From Thamnidium elegans (taxonomy: Eukaryota; Mucoromycota; Mucoromycetes; Mucorales; Mucoraceae), in the NCBI GenBank assembly GCA_025201345.1, contig JAIXMG010000005.1, positions 806,001 to 870,000 of the forward strand: DNA of 64,000 nt, given 5' to 3'. The notes beneath the pieces are model-generated. The model made no database searches. It was not told where the DNA came from and saw only the letters and a list, made by a program, of their open reading frames with translations. Each line of letters begins with the position of its first letter. Position 1 is the stretch's first letter. This document shows, in pieces, positions 1 through 14,700 of the stretch. The translations under genes and the position numbers were made by a program.

Positions 1-3000
1 TGATAACGCTACTCCTGGTTTTAGTTTATCTACTAGATCTGATGGTGTTGTTACATCAGTCCCTACAGGTTCAATTGGTCAACAAACTGGTTCTAGCAAG
101 TTACCAACAGCCGATCTTGGTAACGGAAACACAATCAGTGATTATAAGGGACCTGGAACCTATACTGTCAGTCCTGGTAATGTAGTTTCTGTTGGATCCG
201 CTGGTGATTACTCATTCATCTCTGGTACTGGTGTCAGTGGTGTAAATGCTGGTAGTACTTCATTACCTTCTGCTCAGTTCCCCACTTCAACACCGATTTC
301 TGGATCTACTACTCCTGGCTTTAGTTTATCCACTCGACCTGATGGCGTTGTTACATCAATCCCTACAGGTTCAATTGGTCAACAAACTGGTTCTAGCAAG
401 TTACCAACAGCCGATCTTGGTAACGGAAACACAATCAGTGATTATAAGGGACCTGGAACCTATACTGTCAGTCCTGGTAATGTAGTTTCTGTTGGATCCG
501 CTGGTGATTACTCATTCATCTCTGGTACTGGTGTCAGTGGTGTAAATGCTGGTAGTACTTCATTACCTTCTACTCAGTTCCCCACTTCAACACCTTTCAA
601 TCCTTTGTCTGATAACGCTACTCCTGGTTTTAGTTTATCTACTAGATCTGATGGTGTTGTTACATCAGTCCCTACAGGTTCAATTGGTCAACAAACTGGT
701 TCTAGCAAGTTACCAACAGCCGATCTTGGTAACGGAAACACAATCAGTGATTATAAGGGACCTGGAACCTATACTGTCAGTCCTGGTAATGTAGTTTCTG
801 TTGGATCCGCTGGTGATTACTCATTCATCTCTGGTACTGGTGTCAGTGGTGTAAATGCTGGTAGTACTTCATTACCTTCTGCTCAGTTCCCCACTTCAAC
901 ACCGATTTCTGGATCTACTACTCCTGGCTTTAGTTTATCCACTCGACCTGATGGCGTTGTTACATCAATCCCTACAGGTTCAATTGGTCAACAAACTGGT
1001 TCTAGCAAGTTACCAACAGCCGATCTTGGTAACGGAAACACAATCAGTGATTATAAGGGACCTGGAACCTATACTGTCAGTCCTGGTAATGTAGTTTCTG
1101 TTGGATCCGCTGGTGATTATTCATTCATCTCTGGTACTGGTGTCAGTGGTGTAAATGCTGGTAGTACTTCATTACCTTCTACTCAGTTCCCCACTTCAAC
1201 ACCTTTCAATCCTTTGTCTGATAACGCTACTCCTGGTTTTAGTTTATCTACTAGATCTGATGGTGTTGTTACATCAGTCCCTACAGGTTCAATTGGTCAA
1301 CAAACTGGTTCTAGCAAGTTACCAACAGCCGATCTTGGTAACGGAAACACAATCAGTGATTATAAGGGACCTGGAACCTATACTGTCAGTCCTGGTAATG
1401 TAGTTTCTGTTGGATCCGCTGGTGATTATTCATTCATCTCTGGTACTGGTGTCAGTGGTGTAAATGCTGGTAGTACTTCATTACCTTCTACTCAGTTCCC
1501 CACTTCAACACCTTTCAATCCTTTGTCTGATAACGCTACTCCTGGTTTTAGTTTATCTACTAGATCTGATGGTGTTGTTACATCAGTCCCTACAGGTTCA
1601 ATTGGTCAACAAACTGGTTCTAGCAAGTTACCAACAGCCGATCTTGGTAACGGAAACACAATCAGTGATTATAAGGGACCTGGAACCTATACTGTCAGCC
1701 CTGGTAATGTAGTTTCTGTTGGATCCGCTGGTGATTACTCATTCATCTCTGGTACTGGTGTCAGTGGTGTAAATGCTGGTAGTACTTCATTACCTTCTAC
1801 TCAGTTCCCCACTTCAACACCTTTCAATCCTTTGTCTGATAACGCTACTCCTGGTTTTAGTTTATCTACTAGATCTGATGGTGTTGTTACATCAGTCCCT
1901 ACAGGTTCAATTGGTCAACAAACTGGTTCTAGCAAGTTACCAACAGCCGATCTTGGTAATGGAAACACAATCAGTGATTATAAGGGACCTGGAACCTATA
2001 CTGTCAGCCCTGGTATTGTAGTTTCTGTTGGATCCGCTGGTGATTACTCATTCATCTCTGGTACTGGTGTCAGTGGTATAAATGCTGGTAGTACTTCATT
2101 ACCTTCTGCTCAGTTCCCCACTTCAACACCGATTTCTGGATCTACTACTCCTGGCTTTAGTTTATCCACTCGACCTGATGGCGTTGTTACATCAATCCCT
2201 ACAGGTTCAATTGGTCAACAAACTGGTTCTAGCAAGTTACCAACAGCCGATCTTGGTAATGGAAACACAATCAGCGATTATAAAGGACCTGGTGTTTACA
2301 CTGTCAGCCCTGGTAATGTAGTTTCTGTTGGATCCGCTGGTGATTACTCATTCATCTCTGGTACTGGTGTCAGTGGTGTAAATGCTGGTAGTACTTCATT
2401 ACCTTCTACTCAGTTCCCCACTTCAACACCTTTCAATCCTTTGTCTGATAACGCTACTCCTGGTTTTAGTTTATCTACTAGATCTGATGGTGTTGTTACA
2501 TCAGTCCCTACAGGTTCAATTGGTCAACAAACTGGTTCTAGCAAGTTACCAACAGCCGATCTTGGTAACGGAAACACAATCAGTGATTATAAGGGACCTG
2601 GAACCTATACTGTCAGTCCTGGTAATGTAGTTTCTGTTGGATCCGCTGGTGATTATTCATTCATCTCTGGTACTGGTGTCAGTGGTGTAAATGCTGGTAG
2701 TACTTCATTACCTTCTACTCAGTTCCCCACTTCAACACCTTTCAATCCTTTGTCTGATAACGCTACTCCTGGTTTTAGTTTATCTACTAGATCTGATGGT
2801 GTTGTTACATCAGTCCCTACAGGTTCAATTGGTCAACAAACTGGTTCTAGCAAGTTACCAACAGCCGATCTTGGTAACGGAAACACAATCAGTGATTATA
2901 AGGGACCTGGAACCTATACTGTCAGTCCTGGTAATGTAGTTTCTGTTGGATCCGCTGGTGATTATTCATTCATCTCTGGTACTGGTGTCAGTGGTGTAAA

Positions 3001-5735
3001 TGCTGGTAGTACTTCATTACCTTCTACTCAGTTCCCCACTTCAACACCTTTCAATCCTTTGTCTGATAACGCTACTCCTGGTTTTAGTTTATCTACTAGA
3101 TCTGATGGTGTTGTTACATCAGTCCCTACAGGTTCAATTGGTCAACAAACTGGTTCTAGCAAGTTACCAACAGCCGATCTTGGTAACGGAAACACAATCA
3201 GTGATTATAAGGGACCTGGAACCTATACTGTCAGCCCTGGTAATGTAGTTTCTGTTGGATCCGCTGGTGATTACTCATTCATCTCTGGTACTGGTGTCAG
3301 TGGTGTAAATGCTGGTAGTACTTCATTACCTTCTACTCAGTTCCCCACTTCAACACCTTTCAATCCTTTGTCTGATAACGCTACTCCTGGTTTTAGTTTA
3401 TCTACTAGATCTGATGGTGTTGTTACATCAGTCCCTACAGGTTCAATTGGTCAACAAACTGGTTCTAGCAAGTTACCAACAGCCGATCTTGGTAACGGAA
3501 ACACAATCAGTGATTATAAGGGACCTGGAACCTATACTGTCAGTCCTGGTAATGTAGTTTCTGTTGGATCCGCTGGTGATTATTCATTCATCTCTGGTAC
3601 TGGTGTCAGTGGTGTAAATGCTGGTAGTACTTCATTACCTTCTGCTCAGTTCCCCACTTCAACACCGATTTCTGGATCTACTACTCCTGGCTTTAGTTTA
3701 TCCACTCGACCTGATGGCGTTGTTACATCAATCCCTACAGGTTCAATTGGTCAACAAACTGATTCTAGCAAGTTACCAACAGCCGATCTTGGTAATGGAA
3801 ACACAATCAGCGATTATAAAGGACCTGGTGTTTACACTGTCAGCCCTGGTAATGTAGTTTCTGTTGGATCCGCTGGTGATTACTCATTCATCTCTGGTAC
3901 TGGTGTCAGTGGTGTAAATGCTGGTAGTACTTCATTACCTTCTACTCAGTTCCCCACTTCAACACCTTTCAATCCTTTGTCTGATAACGCTACTCCTGGT
4001 TTTAGTTTATCTACTAGATCTGATGGTGTTGTTACATCAGTCCCTACAGGTTCAATTGGTCAACAAACTGGTTCTAGCAAGTTACCAACAGCCGATCTTG
4101 GTAATGGAAACACAATCAGCGATTATAAAGGACCTGGTGTTTACACTGTCAGCCCTGGTAATGTAGTTTCTGTTGGATCCGCTGGTGATTACTCATTCAT
4201 CTCTGGTACTGGTGTCAGTGGTGTAAATGCTGGTAGTACTTCATTACCTTCTGCTCAGTTCCCCACTTCAACACCGATTTCTGGATCTACTACTCCTGGC
4301 TTTAGTTTATCCACTCGACCTGATGGCGTTGTTACATCAATCCCTACAGGTTCAATTGGTCAACAAACTGGTTCTAGCAAGTTACCAACAGCCGATCTTG
4401 GTAACGGAAACACAATCAGTGATTATAAGGGACCTGGAACCTATACTGTCAGTCCTGGTAATGTAGTTTCTGTTGGATCCGCTGGTGATTATTCATTCAT
4501 CTCTGGTACTGGTGTCAGTGGTGTAAATGCTGGTAGTACTTCATTACCTTCTACTCAGTTCCCCACTTCAACACCTTTCAATCCTTTGTCTGATAACGCT
4601 ACTCCTGGTTTTAGTTTATCTACTAGATCTGATGGTGTTGTTACATCAGTCCCTACAGGTTCAATTGGTCAACAAACTGGTTCTAGCAAGTTACCAACAG
4701 CCGATCTTGGTAATGGAAACACAATCAGTGATTATAAGGGACCTGGAACCTATACTGTCAGCCCTGGTAATGTAGTTTCTGTTGGATCCGCTGGTGATTA
4801 CTCATTCATCTCTGGTACTGGTGTCAGTGGTATAAATGCTGGTAGTACTTCATTACCTTCTGCTCAGTTCCCCACTTCAACACCGATTTCTGGATCTACT
4901 ACTCCTGGCTTTAGTTTATCCACTCGACCTGATGGCGTTGTTACATCAATCCCTACAGGTTCAATTGGTCAACAAACTGGTTCTAGCAAGTTACCAACAG
5001 CCGATCTTGGTAACGGAAACACAATCAGTGATTATAAGGGACCTGGAACCTATACTGTCAGCCCTGGTAATGTAGTTTCTGTTGGATCCGCTGGTGATTA
5101 TTCATTCATCTCTGGTACTGGTGTCAGTGGTGTAAATGCTGGTAGTACTTCATTACCTTCTGCTCAGTTCCCCACTTCAACACCGATTTCTGGATCTACT
5201 ACTCCTGGCTTTAGTTTATCCACTCGACCTGATGGCGTTGTTACATCAATCCCTACAGGTTCAATTGGTCAACAAACTGATTCTAGCAAGTTACCAACAG
5301 CCGATCTTGGTAATGGAAACACAATCAGCGATTATAAAGGACCTGGTGTTTACACTGTCAGCCCTGGTAATGTAGTTTCTGTTGGATCCGCTGGTGATTA
5401 CTCATTCATCTCTGGTACTGGTGTCAGTGGTGTAAATGCTGGTAGTACTTCATTACCTTCTACTCAGTTCCCCACTTCAACACCGATTTCTGGATCTACT
5501 ACTCCTGGCTTTAGTTTATCCACTCGACCTGATGGCGTTGTTACATCAATCCCTACAGGTTCAATTGGTCAACAAACTGATTCTAGCAAGTTACCAACAG
5601 CCGATCTTGGTAACGGAAACACAATCAGTGATTATAAGGGACCTGGAACCTATACTGTCAGTCCTGGTAATGTAGTTTCTGTTGGATCCGCTGGTGATTA
5701 TTCATTCATCTCTGGTACTGGTGTCAGCGGTGCCG
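1..5735 (+). repeat. Block 1: 19 tandem coding repeats of 300/309 bp
   Basis: Two unit types alternate irregularly. Type A is 309 bp (103 aa, with the linker FNPLSDNATPGFSLSTRSDG and VPTG) and type B is 300 bp (100 aa, with ISGSTTPGFSLSTRPDG and IPTG). Anchored on the NAGSTSLPS segment, units start near 246, 546, 855, 1155, 1464, 1773, 2082, 2382, 2691, 3000, 3309, 3618, 3918, 4227, 4527, 4836, 5136 and 5436, preceded by one partial unit. The order is A B A B A A A B A A A A B A B A B B B. Units are almost identical at DNA level, synonymous sites included. The few variants (GTY/GVY, QTG/QTD, gtaacgg/gtaatgg) recur in different unit combinations, which indicates recombination between units. 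Confidence 0.95.
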
Positions 5736-8700
5736 ATGCTGGAACTGCATCTCTTCCGTCTGTTAACTTACCAACTATTACCCTTGGGGATGGTGATGTT
5801 ATTACTGGTTATACTGGTCCTGGAACATACACTGATTCTGGTGGACATCCTATCTCTGTCGGCTCTGATAATCTTGTCACTCCTATCGAAACTGGATCTG
5901 CTCACAATCCAACTAACGCCAATTCAAACTTACCCACTGTAACTCTTGGTGATGGTGATGTGATTACTGGCTATACTGGTCCTGGTACTTATAAGGATTC
6001 TGGTGGACATCCTATCTCTGTCGGCTCTGATAATCTTGTCACTCCTATCGAAACTGGATCTGCTCACAATCCAACTAACGCCAATGCCAATTTGCCAACT
6101 GTAACTCTTGGTGATGGTGATGTGATTACTGGCTATACTGGTCCTGGTACTTATAAGGATTCTGGTGGACATCCTATCTCTGTCGGCTCTGATAATCTTG
6201 TCACTCCTATCGAAACTGGATCTGCTCACAATCCAACTAACGCCAATGCCAATTTGCCAACTGTAACTCTTGGTGATGGTGATGTGATTACTGGCTATAC
6301 TGGTCCTGGTACTTATAAGGATTCTGGTGGACATCCTATCTCTGTCGGCTCTGATAATCTTGTCACTCCTATCGAAACTGGATCTGCTCACAATCCAACT
6401 AACGCCAATGCCAATTTGCCAACTGTAACTCTTGGTGATGGTGATGTGATTACTGGCTATACTGGTCCTGGTACTTATAAGGACTCGGGTGGACATCCTA
6501 TCTCTGTCGGCTCTGATAATCTTGTCACTCCTATCGAAACTGGATCTGCTCACAATCCAACTAACGCCAATGCCAATTTGCCAACTGTAACTCTTGGTGA
6601 TGGTGATGTGATTACTGGCTATACTGGTCCTGGTACTTATAAGGATTCTGGTGGACATCCTATCTCTGTCGGCTCTGATAATCTTGTCACTCCTATCGAA
6701 ACTGGATCTGCTAATAACCCAACTAATGCCAATTCAAACTTACCTACTGTAACTCTTGGTGATGGTGATGTGATTACTGGTTATACTGGTCCTGGTACTT
6801 ATAAGGACTCGGGTGGACATCCTATCTCTGTCGGCTCTGATAATCTTGTCACTCCTATCGAAACTGGATCTGCTCACAATCCAACTAACGCCAATTCAAA
6901 CTTACCCACTGTAACTCTTGGTGATGGTGATGTGATTACTGGCTATACTGGTCCTGGTACTTATAAGGATTCTGGTGGACATCCTATCTCTGTCGGCTCT
7001 GATAATCTTGTCACTCCTATCGAAACTGGATCTGCTAATAACCCAACTAATGCCAATTCAAACTTACCTACTGTAACTCTTGGTGATGGTGATGTGATTA
7101 CTGGTTATACTGGTCCTGGTACTTATAAGGACTCGGGTGGACATCCTATCTCTGTCGGCTCTGATAATCTTGTCACTCCTATCGAAACTGGATCTGCTCA
7201 CAATCCAACTAACGCCAATTCAAACTTACCCACTGTAACTCTTGGTGATGGTGATGTGATTACTGGCTATACTGGTCCTGGTACTTATAAGGATTCTGGT
7301 GGACATCCTATCTCTGTCGGCTCTGATAATCTTGTCACTCCTATCGAAACTGGATCTGCTCACAATCCAACTAACGCCAATGCCAATTTGCCAACTGTAA
7401 CTCTTGGTGATGGTGATGTGATTACTGGCTATACTGGTCCTGGTACTTATAAGGACTCGGGTGGACATCCTATCTCTGTCGGCTCTGATAATCTTGTCAC
7501 TCCTATCGAAACTGGATCTGCTCACAATCCAACTAACGCCAATGCCAATTTGCCAACTGTAACTCTTGGTGATGGTGATGTGATTACTGGCTATACTGGT
7601 CCTGGTACTTATAAGGATTCTGGTGGACATCCTATCTCTGTCGGCTCTGATAATCTTGTCACTCCTATCGAAACTGGATCTGCTAATAACCCAACTAATG
7701 CCAATTCAAACTTACCCACTGTAACTCTTGGTGATGGTGATGTGATTACTGGTTATACTGGTCCTGGAACATACACTGATTCTGGTGGACATGTATTATC
7801 AGTCGGATCAGATAAAGGTATTACACCTGTTCAGTCTGGATCGATTCAAAAGCTTACAACTTCCAATGCCAACTTACCTACTGTAACCCTTGGTGATGGT
7901 GATGTTATAAGTGATTATACTGGTCCTGGTATCTATACTGATTCGGGTGGACATGCCATATCTGTTGGTTCTGATAATCTTGTTACTCCCATTGAGACTG
8001 CGCCAAAAGATACACAAGCTGCTTCGACTATCAAATTACCCGAGACAAGTAAATTGCCGAATATTAATCTTGGGTATGGAAATACTCTTTCAGGGTATAA
8101 AGGACCTGGCATTTACACCATTAGTCCTGGGAACGTAATTTCTTTGGGAGATGGCGGAGCTTTCTCTTTCGTGTCCGGCACTGGTGCTAATGGTATGAGT
8201 GGAGGAAGTGTATCTGTTCCTGTTCTCAATCTACCTGGTATTACCCTTGGAAACGGAAAGGTTATAACTGGGTACACTGGTCCAGGTACTTATACCGATT
8301 CATCTGGTAATGTTGTATCAATTGGCTCTAATGGCGCTATTGCTACAGTAACTTCTGATTCTAAAACAATTGGTCAAGGCTTCCCTGGCATTACTTTACC
8401 TTCTGTCAATCTTCCAACATTAAGTTTAGGAGGAGGTATTAATCTCGATCATTATAAGGGACCCGGTGTATATACTATCAGTCCGGGAAACGTAGTGTCC
8501 GTTGACGCTAGCGGCTCTTTCTCCTTTATTTCTGGAAGCGGTGCAGATGGTAATAAACAAGGAAGTTTAGCTCTTCCTAGTTTTTCATTACCTACAGTTA
8601 GCCTTGCTGGTGGTATCTCTCTTGATGCTTTCACAGGTCCTGGTGTTTATACTTACAGTCCTGGTAATGTCGTATCAATCGATGCAAATGGTGGCGTTAA

Positions 8701-11700
8701 CTGGTTGCAAGGAGGCCCTAAAACAGTCTCTGGCGGTGGATTTACTTTTCCTACTTCCGTCTTACCTAGTATTACATTACCAAATTTGAATTTACCGAGC
8801 GTAAACTTAAATTTTGGTAACGATATTCCAAATTATCATGGTCCTGGAATTTATACTATAAGCCCTGGAAACGTTGTGTCTATAGACAAGGGCGGTTCAT
8901 ACTCGTACCTTATGGGTAGTGGGTCTTTCGGTGTAAAATCGGGTAGTATTTCTCTTCCTACTTATAGCTTACCTGGTATAACACTTCAGAATGGTATCTC
9001 TGTTCCAAAGTACAGTGGTCCTGGAATTTATACTGTCAGTCCTGGTAATGTTCTTTCAATCGGCTCAGATGGTGGTTATAAATGGTTACAAGGCGGCCCT
9101 CAAACACTTTCTGGTGGCGGTATCACACTTCCGTCTTATGACTTGTCGGCTAATATTCCCAGTCCTAGTGGAACTTATTTTAATGGTGTCAACTTTAAGT
9201 TTCCGTTTAATATTCCCAGCTTTAATGGTCCCGGTTTCTACAGTCTCAGTCCTGGAAATGTAGTTGAGGTTCATGCGGATGGTTCTTATAGTTTCGTCTC
9301 TGGTGGCCCACCAAATCCAAATGGCGGCAACTTATCTTTTCCTAGTGTCTCTTTACCCAAAATCAATTTCCCTACATTGAACCTTGGAAGTGGTATTACT
9401 CTTGGTGACTATAAGGGTCCTGGTTTATATACCATTAGTCCTGGTAATGTTGTATCTATCAGTCCTGGTGGTTCATTCTCGTATATTTCTGGTAGTGGTG
9501 CTAATGGCAGTCAAGGTGGTAGTATTGCTCTTCCTAATCTTTCTTTACCAACTCTCAGTCTTGCTGGTGGTATCTCTCTTGATGCTTTCACAGGTCCTGG
9601 TGTTTATACTTACAGTCCTGGTAACGTCGTATCAGTCGATGGAAATGGTGGTGTTAACTGGTTACGAGGTGGCCCTCAATCAGCCTCTGGTGGTGGTTTT
9701 ACATTCCCAACTCCAGCTTTGCCTAGTATCAGTTTACCTAGTTTAAACTTACCAAACGCAAACTTGGGCGCTGGTTACAGTATCCCTAATTTTCATGGTC
9801 CGGGAATCTATACTATAAGTCCCGGAAACGTAGTGTCAGTTGCTGCTAATGGTGCATATACATATCTCATGGGTAGTGGTTTCTTAGGTGCCACGACTGG
9901 TAGCATGTCTCTTCCTACTTATAGTTTACCTGGTATCACACTTCAAAATGGTATCTCTGTTCCAAAGTATAGTGGTCCTGGCATTTATACCATCAGTCCT
10001 GGTAATGTCCTTTCAATCGGTGCTGGTGGTCGTTATAAATGGTTACAAGGTGGTCCTCAAACTCTTTCTGGAGGTGGTATCACACTTCCATCTTACGATT
10101 TGTCAGGCGCCGTTCCTACGTCCAATGGGTGGTATATTAATGGTGTCAACTACAAATTCCCTTTTGATATCCCCAGCTTTAATGGTCCTGGTTTTTATAG
10201 TCTTAGTCCCGGTAATGTTGTTCAAGTTCACGTTGATGGTTCATACACGTTTGTATTGGGTGGTCCCCCTAACCCTAATGCTGGTAAATTATCTTTCCCT
10301 AGCATTACGTTACCCAAAATCAATTTCTCTACATTGAACCTTGGAAGTGGTATTACTCTTGGTGACTATAAGGGTCCTGGTTTATATACCATTAGTCCTG
10401 GTAATGTTGTATCTATCAGTCCTGGTGGTTCATTCTCGTATATTTCTGGTAGTGGTGCTAATGGCAGTCAAGGTGGTAGTATTGCTCTTCCTAATCTTTC
10501 TTTACCAACTCTCAGTCTTGCTGGTGGTATCTCTCTTGATGCTTTCGCTGGCCCCGGTGTTTATACTTACAGTCCTGGTAACGTCGTATCAATCGGTGCA
10601 AATGGTGCTGTTAACTGGTTGCAAGGAGGCCCTAAAACAGCCTCTGGCGGTGGGTTTACTTTCCCTACTCCAGCTTTACCCAGTATCACTTTACCTAGCG
10701 TAAGTTTGCCAAACGCTGGATTTGGTGTTGGCTCTTCAATTCACAACTACCATGGTCCCGGTATTTATACAATCAGTCCAGGCAATGTCGTCTCCGTTGC
10801 TGCTGATGGTTCGTATACATATCTCCTTGGTAGTGGTTTCTTAGGTCTTCGAACAGGTAGTATGTCTCTTCCTACTTATAGTTTACCTGGTATAACACTT
10901 CAAAATGGTATCTCTGTTCCAAAGTACAGTGGTCCTGGCATTTATACTGTCAGTCCTGGTAATGTTCTTTCGATCGGTGCTGGTGGTCGTTATAAATGGT
11001 TACAGGGTGGTCCTCAAACGTTACCTGGTGGTGGTATTACTCTTCAATCGGTTGATATGTCTGGTGCTCTTCCTACCTTCAGCGGAAGATTTATCAATGG
11101 CGTTGATTTTGAATTCCCTTTCGATATTCCAGGTTTTAACGGTCCTGGTTTCTACAGTCTCAGCCCTGGTAATGTAGTTCAAGTTCATGCTGATGGCTCA
11201 TATGTATTTATATCTGGTGGTCCCCCCAATCCCAGTGGTGGTAAGATTACTTATCCTAGTGTCACCTTACCCAATATAGATTTCCCTACATTGAATCTTG
11301 GAAGTGGTATTACTCTTGGTGACTATAAGGGTCCTGGTTTATATACCATTAGTCCTGGTAATGTTGTATCTATCAGTCCTGGTGGTTCATTCTCGTATAT
11401 TTCTGGTAGTGGTGCTAATGGCAGTCAAGGTGGTAGTATTGCTCTTCCTAATCTTTCTTTACCAACTCTCAGTCTTGCTGGTGGTATCTCTCTTGATGCT
11501 TTCGCTGGCCCCGGTGTTTATACTTACAGTCCTGGTAACGTCGTATCAATCGGTGCAAATGGTGCTGTTAATTGGCTTGCAGGTGGTCCTCAACCTGTCT
11601 CCAATGGTGGGTTTACTTTCCCTACTCCAGCTTTACCCAGTATCACTTTACCTAGCGTAAGTTTGCCAAACGCTGGATTTGGTGTTGGCTCTTCAATTCA

Positions 11701-14700
11701 CAACTACCATGGTCCCGGTATTTATACAATCAGTCCAGGCAATGTCGTCTCCGTTGCTGCTGATGGTTCGTATACATATCTCCTTGGTAGTGGTTTCTTA
11801 GGTCTTCGAACAGGTAGTATGTCTCTTCCTACTTATAGTTTACCTGGTATAACACTTCAAAATGGTATCTCTGTTCCAAAGTACAGTGGTCCTGGCATTT
11901 ATACTGTCAGTCCTGGTAATGTTCTTTCGATCGGTGCTGGTGGTCGTTATAAATGGTTACAGGGTGGTCCTCAGTCATTACCTGGCGGTGATTTCACTCT
12001 TCCATCATATGATATGTCTGGTGTCCCTCCTATGCCTTTGGAAACCTATATTGGTGGTGTTCACTTTATATTCCCATTTGATGTCCCAAGTTTCAACGGT
12101 CCTGGTTTCTACACTCTCAGTCCTGGTAATATAATTCAAGTTCATATTGATGGTTCATATATCTTTATCTCTGGTGGTCCACCAAATCCAAGCGGTGGTA
12201 AAATTACTTATCCTAGTGTAAGTTTACCTAATGTACATTACTCTACATTGAATCTTGGCGGAGGTGTCAGTATTGATAAATATAAGGGCCCTGGTGAGTA
12301 TACTCTTGGTTCTGGCAACGTGGTGTCTGTTGCTCCTGGTGGTTCATTCTCGTTTGTCTCTGGTAGTGGTACTAATGGTGTTATAAGTGGTAGTATTACT
12401 CTTCCTGATCTTTCTTTACCAACTCTCAGTCTTGCTGGTGGTATCTCTCTTGATGCTTTCGCTGGCCCCGGTGTTTATACTTACAGTCCTGGTAATGTCG
12501 TATCAATCGGTGCAAATGGTGCTGTTAATTGGCTTGCAGGTGGTCCTCAACCTGTCTCCAATGGTGGGTTTACTTTCCCTACTCCAGCTTTACCCAGTAT
12601 TACTTTACCTACTGTAACTTTACCCAACGCAAACTTTGGTATCGGTTACAATATTCGTAACTTCCATGGTCCTGGAATCTATACTATTAGTGCTGGAAAT
12701 GTACTCTCAGTTGCTGCTGATGGTTCCTATACCTATCTTATGGGTAATGGTTTCTTAGGCGCCAAGACAGGTAGTATGTCTCTTCCTACTTATACTTTAC
12801 CTTCTATTACACTTCAAGGCGGTATCTCTGTTCCAAAGTACAGTGGTCCTGGCATTTATACTGTCAGTCCTGGTAATATTATTTCAATCGGTAGCGGTGG
12901 TGGCTATAAATGGTTACAGGGTGGTCCTCAGTCATTACCTGGTGGTGATTACACTCTTCCTTCATACGATCTGTCTGGTGCTCCTCCTTTGCCCGTGGAC
13001 ACTTATATTAATGGTGTTCACTTTGAATTCCCCTTTGATGTCCCAAGTTTTACTGGTCCCGGTTTCTACATTCTCAGTCCTGGTAATATAATTCAAGTTC
13101 ATATTGATGGTTCATATATCTTTATCTCTGGTGGTCCCCCCGATAGTAAGATCTCATACCCTAGTGTTACTTTACCAAATTTCAGTCTATCTACACTAAA
13201 TCTTGGTGGAGGTGTCAGTATTGATAAATATAAGGGCCCTGGTGAGTATACTCTTGGTTCTGGCAACGTGGTGTCTGTTGCTCCTGGTGGTTCATTCTCG
13301 TTTGTCTCTGGTAGTGGTACTAATGGTGTTATAAGTGGTAGTATTACTCTTCCTGATCTTTCTTTACCAACTCTCAGTCTTGCTGGTGGTATCTCTCTTG
13401 ATGCTTTCGCTGGCCCCGGTGTTTATACTTACAGTCCTGGTAATGTCGTATCAATCGGTGCAAATGGTGCTGTTAATTGGCTTGCAGGTGGTCCTCAATA
13501 TGCTCCCGGTGGTGGATTTATTTTCCCTACTCCCGATTTACCCAGTATCGCTTTACCTACTGTAACTTTACCCAACGCAAACTTTGGTATCGGTTACAAT
13601 ATTCGTAACTTCCATGGTCCTGGAATCTATACTATTAGTGCTGGAAATGTACTCTCGGTAGCTGCTGATGGTTCCTATACCTATCTTATGGGTAATGGTT
13701 TCTTTGGTGCCAAGACAGGTAGTATGTCTCTTCCTACTTATAGTTTGCCTTCTATTACACTTCAAGGCGGTATCTCTGTTCCAAAGTACAGTGGTCCTGG
13801 CATTTATACAGTCAGTCCTGGTAATGTCCTTGAGATTGAAGCCGATGGTCGTTATGAATGGTTACAAGGCGGACCTCAAACACTAGACGGTGGTGGTATT
13901 ACTTTGCCTTCATACTCTGTAGCTGCGGAACCTAACCCAACTAGCACAATTATCAATGGTGTCAACTTTAAGTTCCCTTTCAATATTCCTGAATTTAAGG
14001 GGCCTGGTTTCTATAGTCTCAGTCCTGGTAACGTAGTTCAAGTTCATCACGATGGTTCTTATGTATTTGTTATGGGAGGCCCTCCTGAAGGCAGTAGCTC
14101 ACCTACTACTAGTACTAGTCCTGGTCTTCCTTCTCTTGGTGGCTCAATTACTTTACCTAATTTGTCTTTGCCCTATCTCAACTTGCCTAATAATGTTCGA
14201 ATTACTGGCTACACTGGTCCCGGTGTTTACTCTCTTGGTTTCAACACAGTGGTATCTATTAGTCCCAACGGTCAATATAGTTATGTTCATGGCAGTTTAT
14301 TCTTTGGTGCTAACTCTGGTATTGTCAATTTACCTACTGCTTCGTTCCCTACACTCAGTTTTGCTGGTAATACTCAAATCCCTAACTATAAGGGTCCTGG
14401 TGTATATACCGTCAGCCCTGGTAATGTTCTCTCGCTTGACTCTGATGGTAGTATTAATTGGTTACAAGGTGGTCCCGACTCCGTTGTTGCCAAGGCTACA
14501 TCTACAGCTCAAGCTATTGCTGCCACAACTACAGTTGCATTACCTTCGGTTACTTACCCTGGTATAAACGTTCCTTTTGCAGGAAGCATTAGTGCTTACA
14601 CTGGAGCTGGCGTGTATACTATAAATGCTCAGCAAGTAATCACCATTAGTTCTAACGGTGCTTACTCGTTTATCCTTGGTAGCGGTGCATTTGGTTTAAA

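Noticed and set aside
246..5675. Serial 79/82-codon frames (Leu/Val-rich, transmembrane-like) in block 1 on the plus strand
   Set aside because: They recur once per repeat unit in a second frame of the giant gene and exist only because the unit length is a multiple of three.
5930..6658. A 242-codon antisense frame across block 2 (and a shorter one at 7226-7630)
   Set aside because: It is the reverse strand of a 162-bp repeat lacking stops in one frame; its Arg/Ser repeats show no independent signal.
1..8030. Regularly spaced repeats suggestive of a CRISPR array
   Set aside because: Units are 162-309 bp, contiguous, protein-coding and without unique spacers.
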